64,000 bases of DNA from Halobacillus halophilus (GTDB taxonomy: Bacteria > Bacillota > Bacilli > Bacillales > Halobacillaceae), in the NCBI RefSeq assembly GCF_020171985.1, contig NZ_JAIVAL010000006.1, positions 124,001 through 188,000 on the forward strand. Reading direction: 5' to 3'. Position numbers and translations under genes: made by a program. Of this stretch, positions 26,492-35,356 are shown one piece after another; position 1 is the first letter of the stretch; each line of letters begins with the position of its first letter. Below the pieces are notes generated by a model. The model searched no databases. It was not told the origin of the DNA and saw nothing but the letters and a program-made list of their open reading frames with translations.

Positions 26492-27541
26492 ATGATGACG
26501 AAAATTAAAGTTGCAGTTATAGGTTGTGGGAGCATCGCCAGGAAACGGCATTTACCAGAATACAATTTAAACGCGCAAGTGGAAATTGTTGCAGTATGTG
26601 ACATTGTAGAAAGCAGAGCTGTTCAAATGGCAGAGGATTATGGAGCAATCGCATTCACTGATTATAAAGAAATGCTAGAACTAAAGGAAGTAGATGCCGT
26701 TAGTGTATGTTTACCTAACTATCTGCATGCTTCTGTTACTATTACTGCTTTAAACGCTCAAAAACATGTATTATGTGAAAAGCCAATGGCTACTTCAATA
26801 GAAGAAGCGGAAGCAATGAATGAAGCAGCTGAAACTAATCAGAAAAAACTAATGATCGCGCATAATCAAAGGTTTGTATCCTCTCATCAGAAAGCAAAGC
26901 AATTGATTGACTGTGGAAGTCTAGGAAAGGTATATAGTTTTCGAACGACATTTGGACATGGTGGCCCAGAAAACTGGAGTATAGACGGGAGTACAAGCTG
27001 GTTCTTTAATAAAAAAGAAGCTTTTGTAGGAGCCATGGGAGATCTCGGGGTACATAAAGCAGACTTAATCCGTTATCTATTAGGGGAAGTTGCAGAGGTG
27101 GGAGCTTTCGTAGAGACATCGGCAAAAGAGGGTACAAGTGTTGATGATAATGCTGTCTGCATATTGAAAATGACATCAGGGATCATAGGTACTTTAACTG
27201 CTAGCTGGTCTTATGTTTCTGGAAGTGATAATTCTACTGTTATCTATTGCGAAAAGGGTGTCCTACAGTTAGAAAATGACCCTGACTACTCTCTCAAAGT
27301 AGACTACAAAAACGGAGAGAGTGTGCACCATAAGTTAGATAAAATTCAAACAAATGAAGCTCAAGGTCAGACTAACACTCATGTAATCGACCATTTTATC
27401 GAGTCTATCATTTCCGATCAGAATCCTTTAATAACAGGGTTGGAAGGCCTGAAATCTTTAGAAGTTATCCTTACTGCTTTAGAAGCTAATGAAAGGAATA
27501 CGATTAGTAAGATCGGTAGTAGTACCTCTAGTGTATATTGA
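26492..27541 (+). CDS. Gfo/Idh/MocA-family oxidoreductase 2
   Basis: Second NAD(P)-dependent oxidoreductase, 349 residues, 16 bp after the first. The nucleotide-binding start VAVIGCGSIARKRHLPEY and the catalytic CEKPMATSIEEAE are intact, and the substrate domain has GAMGDLGVHKADLIRYLLG. Having two such enzymes together with a TIM-barrel isomerase resembles inositol and keto-sugar pathways. It is the last gene of the LacI-controlled operon, ahead of a strong terminator. Confidence 0.88.
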   Translation: MMTKIKVAVIGCGSIARKRHLPEYNLNAQVEIVAVCDIVESRAVQMAEDYGAIAFTDYKEMLELKEVDAVSVCLPNYLHASVTITALNAQKHVLCEKPMATSIEEAEAMNEAAETNQKKLMIAHNQRFVSSHQKAKQLIDCGSLGKVYSFRTTFGHGGPENWSIDGSTSWFFNKKEAFVGAMGDLGVHKADLIRYLLGEVAEVGAFVETSAKEGTSVDDNAVCILKMTSGIIGTLTASWSYVSGSDNSTVIYCEKGVLQLENDPDYSLKVDYKNGESVHHKLDKIQTNEAQGQTNTHVIDHFIESIISDQNPLITGLEGLKSLEVILTALEANERNTISKIGSSTSSVY

Positions 27542-27630
27542 CATAGTGTAGCAACGACTTTTTAAGGAATATTTTCTGGTTCACGTTATACTAGTGAAGA
27601 TAACTCTATTGAAGTCAATCTATTTTTTAA

Positions 27631-27670
27631 AAAAGACTATTAACCTTCTAAATAAGGTAATAGTCTTTTA
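27631..27670 (+). terminator. Terminator of the LacI-controlled sugar operon
   Basis: AAAAGACTATTAACCTT pairs with AAGGTAATAGTCTTTT (one bulge) around a six-base loop. Confidence 0.8.
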
Positions 27671-27803
27671 TGCTTCTGGAGTAACAAAGAATAAGTAAGA
27701 GTAAAGACATGAATTTTAAACATTAAAGATACTGGGATTAGAATCCTGAACTTAACTTGGAAAGATACTCACTAGAAAATGCTAGGTAGATAATTTATAG
27801 TGT

Positions 27804-29009
27804 CTATTGAGTAACGGATGCTTTGTGTTTTTTATTGATCACATTGTGATTGAGAAGTGAGAGGAGCAGCACTTTACCTATTGTATTAATAGTATCTTCA
27901 TCCACATCAAACTTAGGGTGGTGATGGGGGTAAACCGCATTTAACTCAGGGTTTCTGCCGCCCACAAAGAAAAACGTGCCAGGCACTTCCTTGAGGTAGT
28001 AAGCAAAATCTTCTGCGCCCATAAATGGTTCCATTCGTAAAAGTTTATATTGATCTAGATGTCGTTCTGTTAACTGCTTCAACTCTGTAGTCTGCTGCTG
28101 GTGGTTGTAAAGAGAGGTGTGACCATATTTATAATTTACTTCTGCTTTGATCCCTGTCTGCTCCTCAACACCGCGAGCTGCAGCTTTTATTTTCTTTTCA
28201 ACAAGCAGTCTAATCTCTTCATCATAGGTTCTCACTGTTCCTTTTATTACTGCTGTATCAGGGATAACGTTTAGTGCTTCGCCACTATGGAATGATCCGA
28301 CGGTCACCACCGCCGCCTTTAATGGGTCGACGGCTCGGCTCGCGATTTGCTGGAGGTTGACGACAAGCTGGCTAGCGGCAACGACAGGGTCAATGGCGAG
28401 GTGGGGAAGAGCACCATGACCTCCTTTTCCGTGAATTCCAATTTCAAATGTATCTGCTGCTGCCATCGTGTATCCTTCATTGAACAAAATTTCTCCTACA
28501 TTATTCTCTGACCACACATGGGCTCCATAGACAGCATCAACTCCGTCAAGACATCCGTCTGCGATCATTCGTTTTGCTCCACCGGGGGCGACTTCTTCAG
28601 CAAATTGGTGAATGAAAACGACCGTGCCAGCAAGATCGTGTTTTACACTGCTTAGTACTTTTGCCACGCCAAGAAGGGCTGCTGTATGAATATCGTGTCC
28701 GCAGGCATGGGTAATGCCTTCATTTTGAGATTTGTAGGGCACCTCTTTTTCATCTTGCATAGGTAGTGCATCAAAATCCGCACGTAAAGCGACTGTTTCT
28801 CCCGGTTTTCCTCCCTTTAAATAGCCGACCACGCCGTTTCCACCAACTTCAGTCTTAACTTCTAACCCTAGCCCGGTTAGATAATCAGCAATCAATTTTG
28901 GTGTTCGTTTTTCCTCGTTGGAAAGTTCGGGGTGCATATGTAAGTCTCTTCTGATTTTCACTAATTCTGGCTGTATATCATCCAATTTCTCATAAAGGTT
29001 GTTAATCAC
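27804..29009 (-). CDS. M20 family metallo-amidohydrolase (hippurate/N-acyl amino acid hydrolase type)
   Basis: A 401-residue M20D peptidase-family amidohydrolase, cytoplasmic. Metal-site motifs are present: ACGHDIHTAALLG, QFAEEVAPGGAKRM, GAHVWSENNVG, the dimerisation-domain GKGGHGALPH and C-terminal PFMGAEDFAYY. The start is GTG with GGAGGGATT just upstream. It is divergent from a YfcC-like carrier; in related genomes such pairs suggest uptake and hydrolysis of an acylated amino acid or peptide. The natural substrate is not known. Confidence 0.88.
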   Translation of the reverse strand: MINNLYEKLDDIQPELVKIRRDLHMHPELSNEEKRTPKLIADYLTGLGLEVKTEVGGNGVVGYLKGGKPGETVALRADFDALPMQDEKEVPYKSQNEGITHACGHDIHTAALLGVAKVLSSVKHDLAGTVVFIHQFAEEVAPGGAKRMIADGCLDGVDAVYGAHVWSENNVGEILFNEGYTMAAADTFEIGIHGKGGHGALPHLAIDPVVAASQLVVNLQQIASRAVDPLKAAVVTVGSFHSGEALNVIPDTAVIKGTVRTYDEEIRLLVEKKIKAAARGVEEQTGIKAEVNYKYGHTSLYNHQQQTTELKQLTERHLDQYKLLRMEPFMGAEDFAYYLKEVPGTFFFVGGRNPELNAVYPHHHPKFDVDEDTINTIGKVLLLSLLNHNVINKKHKASVTQ

Positions 29010-29045
29010 GGAATCCCTCCATTACTTTCATTTTTTGATAAAATT

Positions 29046-29074
29046 TTGCAAATATTGCAATTTATTTATATACT
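29046..29074 (+). promoter_or_regulatory. Sigma-A promoter of the YfcC-like gene
   Basis: TTGCAA, a 17-base spacer and TATACT, about 80 bp before the start codon. TTGCAA occurs twice here (29046 and 29055), which may mark a regulator site shared with the divergent amidohydrolase gene. Confidence 0.6.
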
Positions 29075-29154
29075 ATACAATATCTTTTTCCAAACCAAGC
29101 GTAAACACCTGGTTATAGGTTGTAAAATATGAATAAAAATTCAATTGGAGGTAT

Positions 29155-30588
29155 ATGGATTACATGAGTTTACCAGATGAAGCTTTAAACACAGAGACAG
29201 AGGTAGAGAAGAAACGAAGGTGGGAAATGCCGGATACATACGTTATTCTTTTTGCGGTATTGTTAGTAGCAGTAATCGCCACCTATTTAGTTCCATCTGG
29301 GTCGTTTGAAAGGGAAACGGTTGATGGCGTGGAGCGGGTTATTCCTGGTACATATAGTGGAGTAGATGGGAGCCCGGCCGGGTTCATGGATATTTTTCTA
29401 GCTTTACAAGAAGGTATGATCCAGTCTGCAGGGTTGATATTCCTGGTGCTTTTTGCAGGTGGAGCGTTTGAAATTGTAGAGAGATCCGGAGCTATTAAAG
29501 GCGGTATTTTAAAAGCAGTTAACAAAACGAGAGGAAAAGAGTTCTGGCTGATTGCTATTGTGTCTACATTATTTGCACTTGGGGGAGCTGTGGGGGCGGT
29601 TGCCAATTCAGTTATTCCTTTCGTTGCGATTGGTGTAATCATCGCAAGAGCCCTGAAGCTTGATGCCATTGTTGCGGTTTCCATTACATTTGGAGCAACG
29701 TTTGCAGGGTTTAATGTGGGTTTTCTCAATCCTTATACCGTAGGAATTGCTCAGTCTATTGCTGATATCCCATTGTTTTCTGGTATGATTTTGAGAATTA
29801 TAGCTTTTGTAATCATTGTAGGGGTAACGATTCTATACACATGGCGCTACGCGAAAAAATTATTGAATGATCCATCAAAAAGCTTAGTCGGTGTTCTGGA
29901 TGAAGCGGATGCTTCCCAAGAAGATTTAAATGCGCCGTTTACCACTCGTCACAAATGGATTCTGGGTTTTGTAGGAGCCTCACTTCTGTTCTTTATCTTT
30001 GCGACGATTCAGTTCAAATGGACAATTAATCATATGGCTGCTTTCTTTATCATTATTGGAATAGTATCTGGAGTAATTGCCGGGATGAACTACAACAAGG
30101 TTGCTCTCACATTTCTTGATGGATGTCAGAAACTTGTCTACGGTGCGCTCATCATTGGTGTCGCTCGTGCGATTTTAATAGTTATGGAGAATGCGAGTAT
30201 TCTGGATACAGCGGTGAATGCCTTATCTGTTCCGCTAGAGGAACTCTCACCTGTCTTTGCTGCACTCGGAATGTTCGTAGCAAATGGTGTCTTGAATTTC
30301 CTCGTACCTTCGGGAAGCGGTCAAGCGATGATCTCGATGCCGATCTTATCACCATTAGCCGATATGGTTGGCATCACACGGCAAGTGGCTGTACAGGCCT
30401 ATCAGTTTGGAGATGGATTTACAAATAGTATTTTTCCAACTTCGGGTCCGTTGATGGCGAGTTTAGCAGTAGCTGGCGTTCCGTGGATTAAGTGGGCGAA
30501 GTGGATGCTTCCTTTGTTACTGATTTGGGTAGTGATTGCGGTGGTTATGCTTTCGGTTGGTGTTTTAATTAATTGGGGGCCGGTTTAA
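29155..30588 (+). CDS. YfcC/DcuC-like carrier
   Basis: A 477-residue polytopic membrane protein of the YfcC group (C4-dicarboxylate anaerobic carrier-like superfamily), with about 12 hydrophobic segments after an acidic N-terminus. Characteristic elements are YLVPSGSFERE, LFALGGAVGAVANSVIPF, FGATFAGFNVGFLNPYTVG and NFLVPSGSGQAMISMPIL. GGAGG lies only three bases before ATG 29155, so the ATG at 29164 may be the true start. Family members are annotated as basic amino acid or peptide carriers, mostly without proof. The adjacent amidohydrolase hints at an acyl-amino acid or dipeptide substrate. Confidence 0.82.
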   Translation: MDYMSLPDEALNTETEVEKKRRWEMPDTYVILFAVLLVAVIATYLVPSGSFERETVDGVERVIPGTYSGVDGSPAGFMDIFLALQEGMIQSAGLIFLVLFAGGAFEIVERSGAIKGGILKAVNKTRGKEFWLIAIVSTLFALGGAVGAVANSVIPFVAIGVIIARALKLDAIVAVSITFGATFAGFNVGFLNPYTVGIAQSIADIPLFSGMILRIIAFVIIVGVTILYTWRYAKKLLNDPSKSLVGVLDEADASQEDLNAPFTTRHKWILGFVGASLLFFIFATIQFKWTINHMAAFFIIIGIVSGVIAGMNYNKVALTFLDGCQKLVYGALIIGVARAILIVMENASILDTAVNALSVPLEELSPVFAALGMFVANGVLNFLVPSGSGQAMISMPILSPLADMVGITRQVAVQAYQFGDGFTNSIFPTSGPLMASLAVAGVPWIKWAKWMLPLLLIWVVIAVVMLSVGVLINWGPV

Positions 30589-30636
30589 TATTGAATGTAT
30601 TTTCGGCGAAGGAAATTTATTTAAATGAAATTTACA

Positions 30637-30668
30637 AACCTCTCAATGAATAATTGGGAGGTTCTTGT
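30637..30668 (+). terminator. Hairpin after the YfcC-like gene
   Basis: AACCTCTCAA / TTGGGAGGTT with one G-T pair and a seven-base loop; the T tract is weak. Confidence 0.5.
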
Positions 30669-30723
30669 AACTAAGATTAAATTGAAACTATTAACTTCAT
30701 AAAAAAACGGATACAAAAAAATT

Positions 30724-30760
30724 AAAAAACCCCCTCATTAGTCAAATGAAGGGGTTTTTA
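30724..30760. terminator. Strong bidirectional terminator between the YfcC-like gene and gabR
   Basis: AAAAACCCCCTCATT / AATGAAGGGGTTTTT forms a stem with A and T tracts on both sides, serving the two convergent genes. Confidence 0.85.
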
Positions 30761-30803
30761 GGAGAGGAGTCCTCTATCATTTCCCAAAAATTCTAAGTCA
30801 GGT

Positions 30804-32216
30804 TTACGAGAAAATCAAAGCCAGACGCCTCACTGACTCCCGCACCTTATCATCTTCCATATTCGCAAACCCAATAACCAGTTTCTTCTTTCCTTTCTCC
30901 GTCATCTCATAATCCTGTAAGAAAAAACGGCGAATCGTATATAAGATAATTTTATTATCTTTGGCACGCTCTTCAATTTCCCCATAGGAAAGAGACGTTT
31001 CAATATCCACTAAAAAATGAAGGCCGGCAGGAATGTTGTGAATCGTTATCCTGTCTTTAAACGTTTGGCGCAGCTCACGTATAAGTGCAGCCCTTTTCGC
31101 TTTGTAGTAGGCATTCATCCGCTTCACGTGCCTTCCGTATTCCCCTTCATCAATGAAATACTTCAGGGTCCAAAGGTTGAGTCCTGAAGGGCCGTCGATC
31201 CAATCACCAAAAGCATTTCGGTAGCGTTTCAGCAAATTGGGAGGAAGTACCATATAGCTGATCCGCAGGCTCGGCAGCAGGGTTTTCGAAAAGGTTCCGG
31301 TGTAAATGACCTGCTGGTTCTGGTCGAGGCTTTGCAGGGAAGGGATATGATCGGTTCCATACTTATATTCACTGTCATAGTCGTCTTCCACAATGTAACG
31401 AACAGGAGATTCGGCTGCCCAGTTGAGGAGCTCTATTCTTCTATTAATCGGCATAATTGTGCCGGTGGGAAACTGATGGGAAGGGGTTACAAACACCCAT
31501 TGAGGATCGCTTTCCCGAAGAGCCTGAATCGAAATACCCTGTTGGTCCAACGGCACTGGGCTTACCGGGAACCCCATGTTTTTCAGGAGATGATAAAAGC
31601 GCTGATATCCCGGGTTTTCGACAGCCACTTGAGTATCTTTTGTTTGTAAGGACATGAGTTTATGAATGAGCGGCTGGGTTCCGGACCCGATGACAATTTG
31701 TTCGGGCCGGCAGCGCACGCCTCTGGTGAGAGCAATCATCGTTGCGATCGATTCGCGGAGTTCATAAGGTCCCTGGGGGTGTGGTAAGAGAGCAAGCTGA
31801 GTGCGATGGTGTTCCATGACTTTCTGTTGGTACTTTCTCCATTTCTTAAATGGAAAGTGCTCCGCATCCGTCGCGATATGAGAAAACGTCACCTCGGGCT
31901 GAAATTCATCTTTAATATCGTTCTCTTTCAATTCCTCTGGGAACGGAACGTCTTCTTCGTTTCTCTTAATATAACTTGTAATATCTTCTACAAAATACCC
32001 TTTTCGCTCTGCACTGTATATATAGCCTTCCGCCAGTAATTGTTCATAGGCGTGGGCTACGGAATTGAGGCTGACCTCCAGATCCTGCGCCAGTTTCCGT
32101 TTCGATGGAAGCTTCTTTTTACTGAGCTGGTCGTCGAGGATCAAATCTCTTAAGTGCGTATAAATCTGTTTGTAAATGGTCGGTTGTTCGGCTCCTTTTT
32201 CAATATGGAAAAACAC
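30804..32216 (-). CDS. gabR: MocR-family regulator, GabR-like
   Basis: A 470-residue MocR regulator: N-terminal GntR winged helix (about 1-75; KLPSKRKLAQDLEVSLNSVA) fused to an aminotransferase-like fold I domain that binds PLP. The PLP region shows VEDDYDSEYKY and the Schiff-base lysine in YTGTFSKTLLPSLRISY. It is divergent from gabT-gabD, the typical GabR arrangement, in which GABA plus PLP activates gabTD. Its C-terminus is duplicated as a remnant at 19740-19988. Confidence 0.88.
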   Translation of the reverse strand: MFFHIEKGAEQPTIYKQIYTHLRDLILDDQLSKKKLPSKRKLAQDLEVSLNSVAHAYEQLLAEGYIYSAERKGYFVEDITSYIKRNEEDVPFPEELKENDIKDEFQPEVTFSHIATDAEHFPFKKWRKYQQKVMEHHRTQLALLPHPQGPYELRESIATMIALTRGVRCRPEQIVIGSGTQPLIHKLMSLQTKDTQVAVENPGYQRFYHLLKNMGFPVSPVPLDQQGISIQALRESDPQWVFVTPSHQFPTGTIMPINRRIELLNWAAESPVRYIVEDDYDSEYKYGTDHIPSLQSLDQNQQVIYTGTFSKTLLPSLRISYMVLPPNLLKRYRNAFGDWIDGPSGLNLWTLKYFIDEGEYGRHVKRMNAYYKAKRAALIRELRQTFKDRITIHNIPAGLHFLVDIETSLSYGEIEERAKDNKIILYTIRRFFLQDYEMTEKGKKKLVIGFANMEDDKVRESVRRLALIFS

Positions 32217-32237
32217 AGCTAGCTCCTCCTACGATGT

Positions 32238-32284
32238 ATCTGGTCCCATTATTATTTAAAATCTGGTACTTTTAATTGTACCAG
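32238..32284. promoter_or_regulatory. Candidate GabR-type operator between gabR and gabT
   Basis: ATCTGGT is directly repeated at 32238 and 32261, and CTGGTAC is mirrored by GTACCAG at 32278, giving an inverted repeat with an eight-base spacer. Bacillus GabR is known to bind direct repeats containing ATACCA-like (reverse TGGTAT) cores in this position. Binding itself is inference. Confidence 0.55.
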
Positions 32285-32327
32285 AAAATTGTCATAATAA
32301 TCTATAAAATTCAGGGAGGGATCACCA

Positions 32328-33635
32328 GTGACCAGTAAAACAGTGAACAAAGACGAGTTGCAGCGAAAAAGAAAGAAATACATACCAAAAGGAATAGGGA
32401 ATGGGAACACCAATATAGCCGACTATGCAAGAGGCGCAAGAGTATTCGATAATGAAGGGCGTGAATGGATTGATTTTGCCGGAGCGATCGGTACGCTTAA
32501 TGTAGGGCACACCCATCCAAAAGTAACGGAAGCCGTCAAAAAGCAGGCGGACCGCTATCTTCATCCGGGCTTTAACGTCATTATGTATGACAGCTATATC
32601 AATCTGGCGGAAAAGTTATGCACGATTACGCCTGGATCGTTCGATAAAATGGCGATGCTGTTTAATTCCGGAGCTGAAGCTGTAGAAAATGCGGTTAAAG
32701 TAGCCAGAAAATATACCAATCGCCAGGCTGTTGTTTCCTTTGAACGCGCATTCCACGGACGTACGAATCTAACGATGGGCATGACCAGCAAGGTGAAGCC
32801 GTATAAATACAATTTCGGTCCTTATACGCCGGAGATTTACCAGGCTCCATATCCATATATGGCCAATAAACCTGAACAGATGACGGATGAAGAGTATATT
32901 GATTACAGTATCATGCGCTTTAAGGAGTATTTCGTCACTGCGGTCGCACCGGAAACGGTAGCTTGTGTCGTGATGGAGCCGGTCCAGGGTGAAGGCGGTT
33001 TCATTATTCCTCCGAAGCGCTTTGTGCAGGAAGTAAGAGACTTCTGCAGCGAGCACGGCATTGTTTTTGTGGCTGATGAAATCCAGACAGGTTTCGGCCG
33101 GACAGGACGTTTATTCGCAAGTGAACATTTCGATATTGAGCCGGATGTGATGACGCTGTCGAAATCCCTTGCAGCGGGCATGCCGCTAAGTGCGGTGGTA
33201 GGGAAAGCTGAAATTATGGATGCATCTTCTCCAGGGGAGCTAGGCGGAACGTATGCCGGGAACCCGGTCGCCTGTGAAGCGGCTCTAGCTGTCATTGAGG
33301 TTATGGAAGAAGAAAATTTAAGCGATAAAGCTGAACAAATTGGTGCTACACTGGAAGATAAATTAGTAGAGTTGAAAGCACGTTACGATTATCTTGGCGA
33401 TATCCGCAGACTTGGCGCGATGGTCGCGGTGGAAATTATTGATTCAGAAGGGAACCCGGACAAAGCCAAGACAGGAGCAATCACGTCCTATGCGAACAAT
33501 AATGGACTGCTTCTGCTTTCCGCTGGGGTAAAAGGAAATGTCGTTCGTTTTCTGACACCACTTGTGATCACGGATGAGGAATTGAATGAAGGAATGAGGA
33601 TTTTAGAACAGGCTTTTGACGAAGCAGCAGACTAA
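32328..33635 (+). CDS. gabT: 4-Aminobutyrate aminotransferase
   Basis: A PLP class III aminotransferase of 435 residues. It moves the amino group of GABA to 2-oxoglutarate, giving succinate semialdehyde. Visible motifs are NSGAEAVENAVKVARKYT, AFHGRTNLTMGMTSK, FVADEIQTGFGRTG (PLP Asp) and the lysine in TLSKSLAAGMPLSAV. The start is GTG after AGGGAGGG. It is followed 21 bp later by gabD and is divergent from gabR, so the assignment rests on context as well as sequence. Confidence 0.92.
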   Translation: MTSKTVNKDELQRKRKKYIPKGIGNGNTNIADYARGARVFDNEGREWIDFAGAIGTLNVGHTHPKVTEAVKKQADRYLHPGFNVIMYDSYINLAEKLCTITPGSFDKMAMLFNSGAEAVENAVKVARKYTNRQAVVSFERAFHGRTNLTMGMTSKVKPYKYNFGPYTPEIYQAPYPYMANKPEQMTDEEYIDYSIMRFKEYFVTAVAPETVACVVMEPVQGEGGFIIPPKRFVQEVRDFCSEHGIVFVADEIQTGFGRTGRLFASEHFDIEPDVMTLSKSLAAGMPLSAVVGKAEIMDASSPGELGGTYAGNPVACEAALAVIEVMEEENLSDKAEQIGATLEDKLVELKARYDYLGDIRRLGAMVAVEIIDSEGNPDKAKTGAITSYANNNGLLLLSAGVKGNVVRFLTPLVITDEELNEGMRILEQAFDEAAD

Positions 33636-33656
33636 TCGAAGAGAGGAAGAGGTTTT

Positions 33657-35051
33657 ATGGGGAATACAATCCAAGTGAAAAACCCGGCTACTGGGGATAT
33701 TTTGAAAGAAGTAGATGTGACCTCAGCTGCAGATATTGAAGCAGCCTTAAAAGAGGGAGATGAGGCATTCAAATCGTGGTCAAAGGTGAATGCCCATGAA
33801 CGGTCTAATTTACTTAAAAAATGGTCGGCCAAAATTAAAGAAGAAACGGAACAGCTGGCGGAAGTCATGACGCTTGAAAGTGGAAAGCCGCTCAAAGAAT
33901 CACGGGGAGAAGTCGCCTATGCGGCAAGCTACATCGATTGGTATGCGGAAGAAGCGAAGCGAATCTACGGCCGAACGATTCCTTCTCACTCAGATTCTAA
34001 ACGCATTGTTGTAACCAAAGAGCCGGTCGGGCTTGTGGCAGCCATCACGCCGTGGAACTTCCCGGCTGCGATGATGACAAGAAAGGCTGCTCCTGCGTTA
34101 GCTGCAGGCTGCACATTCGTGGTGAAACCTGCTGAAGAAACGCCGCTTACAACGATTAGACTTGTCCAATTAGCCCATGAAGTCGGGATTCCCAAAAATG
34201 TGGTCCAATACGTGAATGGACACGGGGCAGATGTCGGTCCGATTTTCACAGATAGTCCACTCGTCCGTAAAATCACCTTTACCGGTTCTACGCCAGTAGG
34301 CAAATTGTTAATGAAAAACAGTGCTGCAACGATGAAGCACGTATCCATGGAACTCGGAGGACATGCTCCGCTTATCGTGGCAAAAGATGCCGATATCGAT
34401 TTCGCTGTCGAACAGACGCTTGCTTCGAAGTTCCGGAACGCCGGACAAACGTGTATCTGCGCCAATCGCGTGCTCGTCCATGAGTCCATCTCTGATGAAT
34501 TTTCAGAGAAACTTACGGCACGCGTCAAAGAGCTGAAGGTTGGAAATGGTCTTCATGAAGAAACGGATGTTGGGCCGGTTATTAACGCGGGTGGTTATGA
34601 AAAGATCCATGAGCAGATTGAAGATGCCGTGGATAAGGGTGCGAAAGTACTCTACGGTCATCAATATGATAAAGATGATGAAAAAGGCTATTATTTTGTT
34701 CATCCTACTGTACTCGAAAACGTCGGGGAAGGCATGGACATTATGCAGGAGGAAACGTTTGGCCCAGTCATTCCACTGACAACTTTCCGTGAGAATGAAG
34801 AAGCGGTGGAGATTGCCAACAATACACCTTTCGGGCTCGCTGCTTACTTTTTCACGAATGATTACCGAACCGGTATCTACTACCAGGAGCATCTGAAGTT
34901 CGGGATCCTCGGCTGGAACGATGGAGCGCCGTCTGCTGCTCATGCACCGTTCGGTGGTATGAAAGAGAGCGGTATTGGACGTGAAGGTGGTCCTGAGGGG
35001 ATCGAACCTTACATTGAAACGAAGTATCTGTCCATTGGCGGCATTGAATAA
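33657..35051 (+). CDS. gabD: Succinate-semialdehyde dehydrogenase
   Basis: An aldehyde dehydrogenase superfamily enzyme of 464 residues oxidising succinate semialdehyde to succinate with NAD(P). [13 protein letters not shown] (coenzyme site), the general-base Glu in [11 protein letters not shown] and the catalytic Cys in [12 protein letters not shown] are intact, and [10 protein letters not shown] lies near the end. It is cotranscribed with gabT, completing the GABA shunt route to the TCA cycle. An AGAGGAAGAGG site precedes the ATG. Confidence 0.93.
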   Translation: MGNTIQVKNPATGDILKEVDVTSAADIEAALKEGDEAFKSWSKVNAHERSNLLKKWSAKIKEETEQLAEVMTLESGKPLKESRGEVAYAASYIDWYAEEAKRIYGRTIPSHSDSKRIVVTKEPVGLVAAITPWNFPAAMMTRKAAPALAAGCTFVVKPAEETPLTTIRLVQLAHEVGIPKNVVQYVNGHGADVGPIFTDSPLVRKITFTGSTPVGKLLMKNSAATMKHVSMELGGHAPLIVAKDADIDFAVEQTLASKFRNAGQTCICANRVLVHESISDEFSEKLTARVKELKVGNGLHEETDVGPVINAGGYEKIHEQIEDAVDKGAKVLYGHQYDKDDEKGYYFVHPTVLENVGEGMDIMQEETFGPVIPLTTFRENEEAVEIANNTPFGLAAYFFTNDYRTGIYYQEHLKFGILGWNDGAPSAAHAPFGGMKESGIGREGGPEGIEPYIETKYLSIGGIE

Positions 35052-35356
35052 CTTATTAAGTCGTGAAAATATATCGAAGTAATTGAACGCTTAAATACTC
35101 ATTGGGTGATGTGGCAAGTGCGTTTCTACTAGTGCTTGTCCACTCCCTAGAGGTACTAGAATGTTATAAATCTATTTGCAATAAAACCTCTATATTTTTA
35201 GCTATAATTTACTGAATTTTGAAACAAACAAAACAATACAATACATAGCTTTCACTAATCGTCTTAATTTATGAGTTATACAATAAGAGATTTGAATGTA
35301 ACGATCAGAAAAAATTATGTTTTTTATGAAAGCCCAAACCAAGGAGGACCTTTTCC
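35052..35356. other. Intergenic region between gabD and the APC permease gene
   Basis: No gene is visible. A TATAAT at about 35201 could be a -10 element, but no correctly spaced -35 is evident, and no convincing terminator follows gabD. The permease gene could therefore be partly read through from gabTD. Confidence 0.4.
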
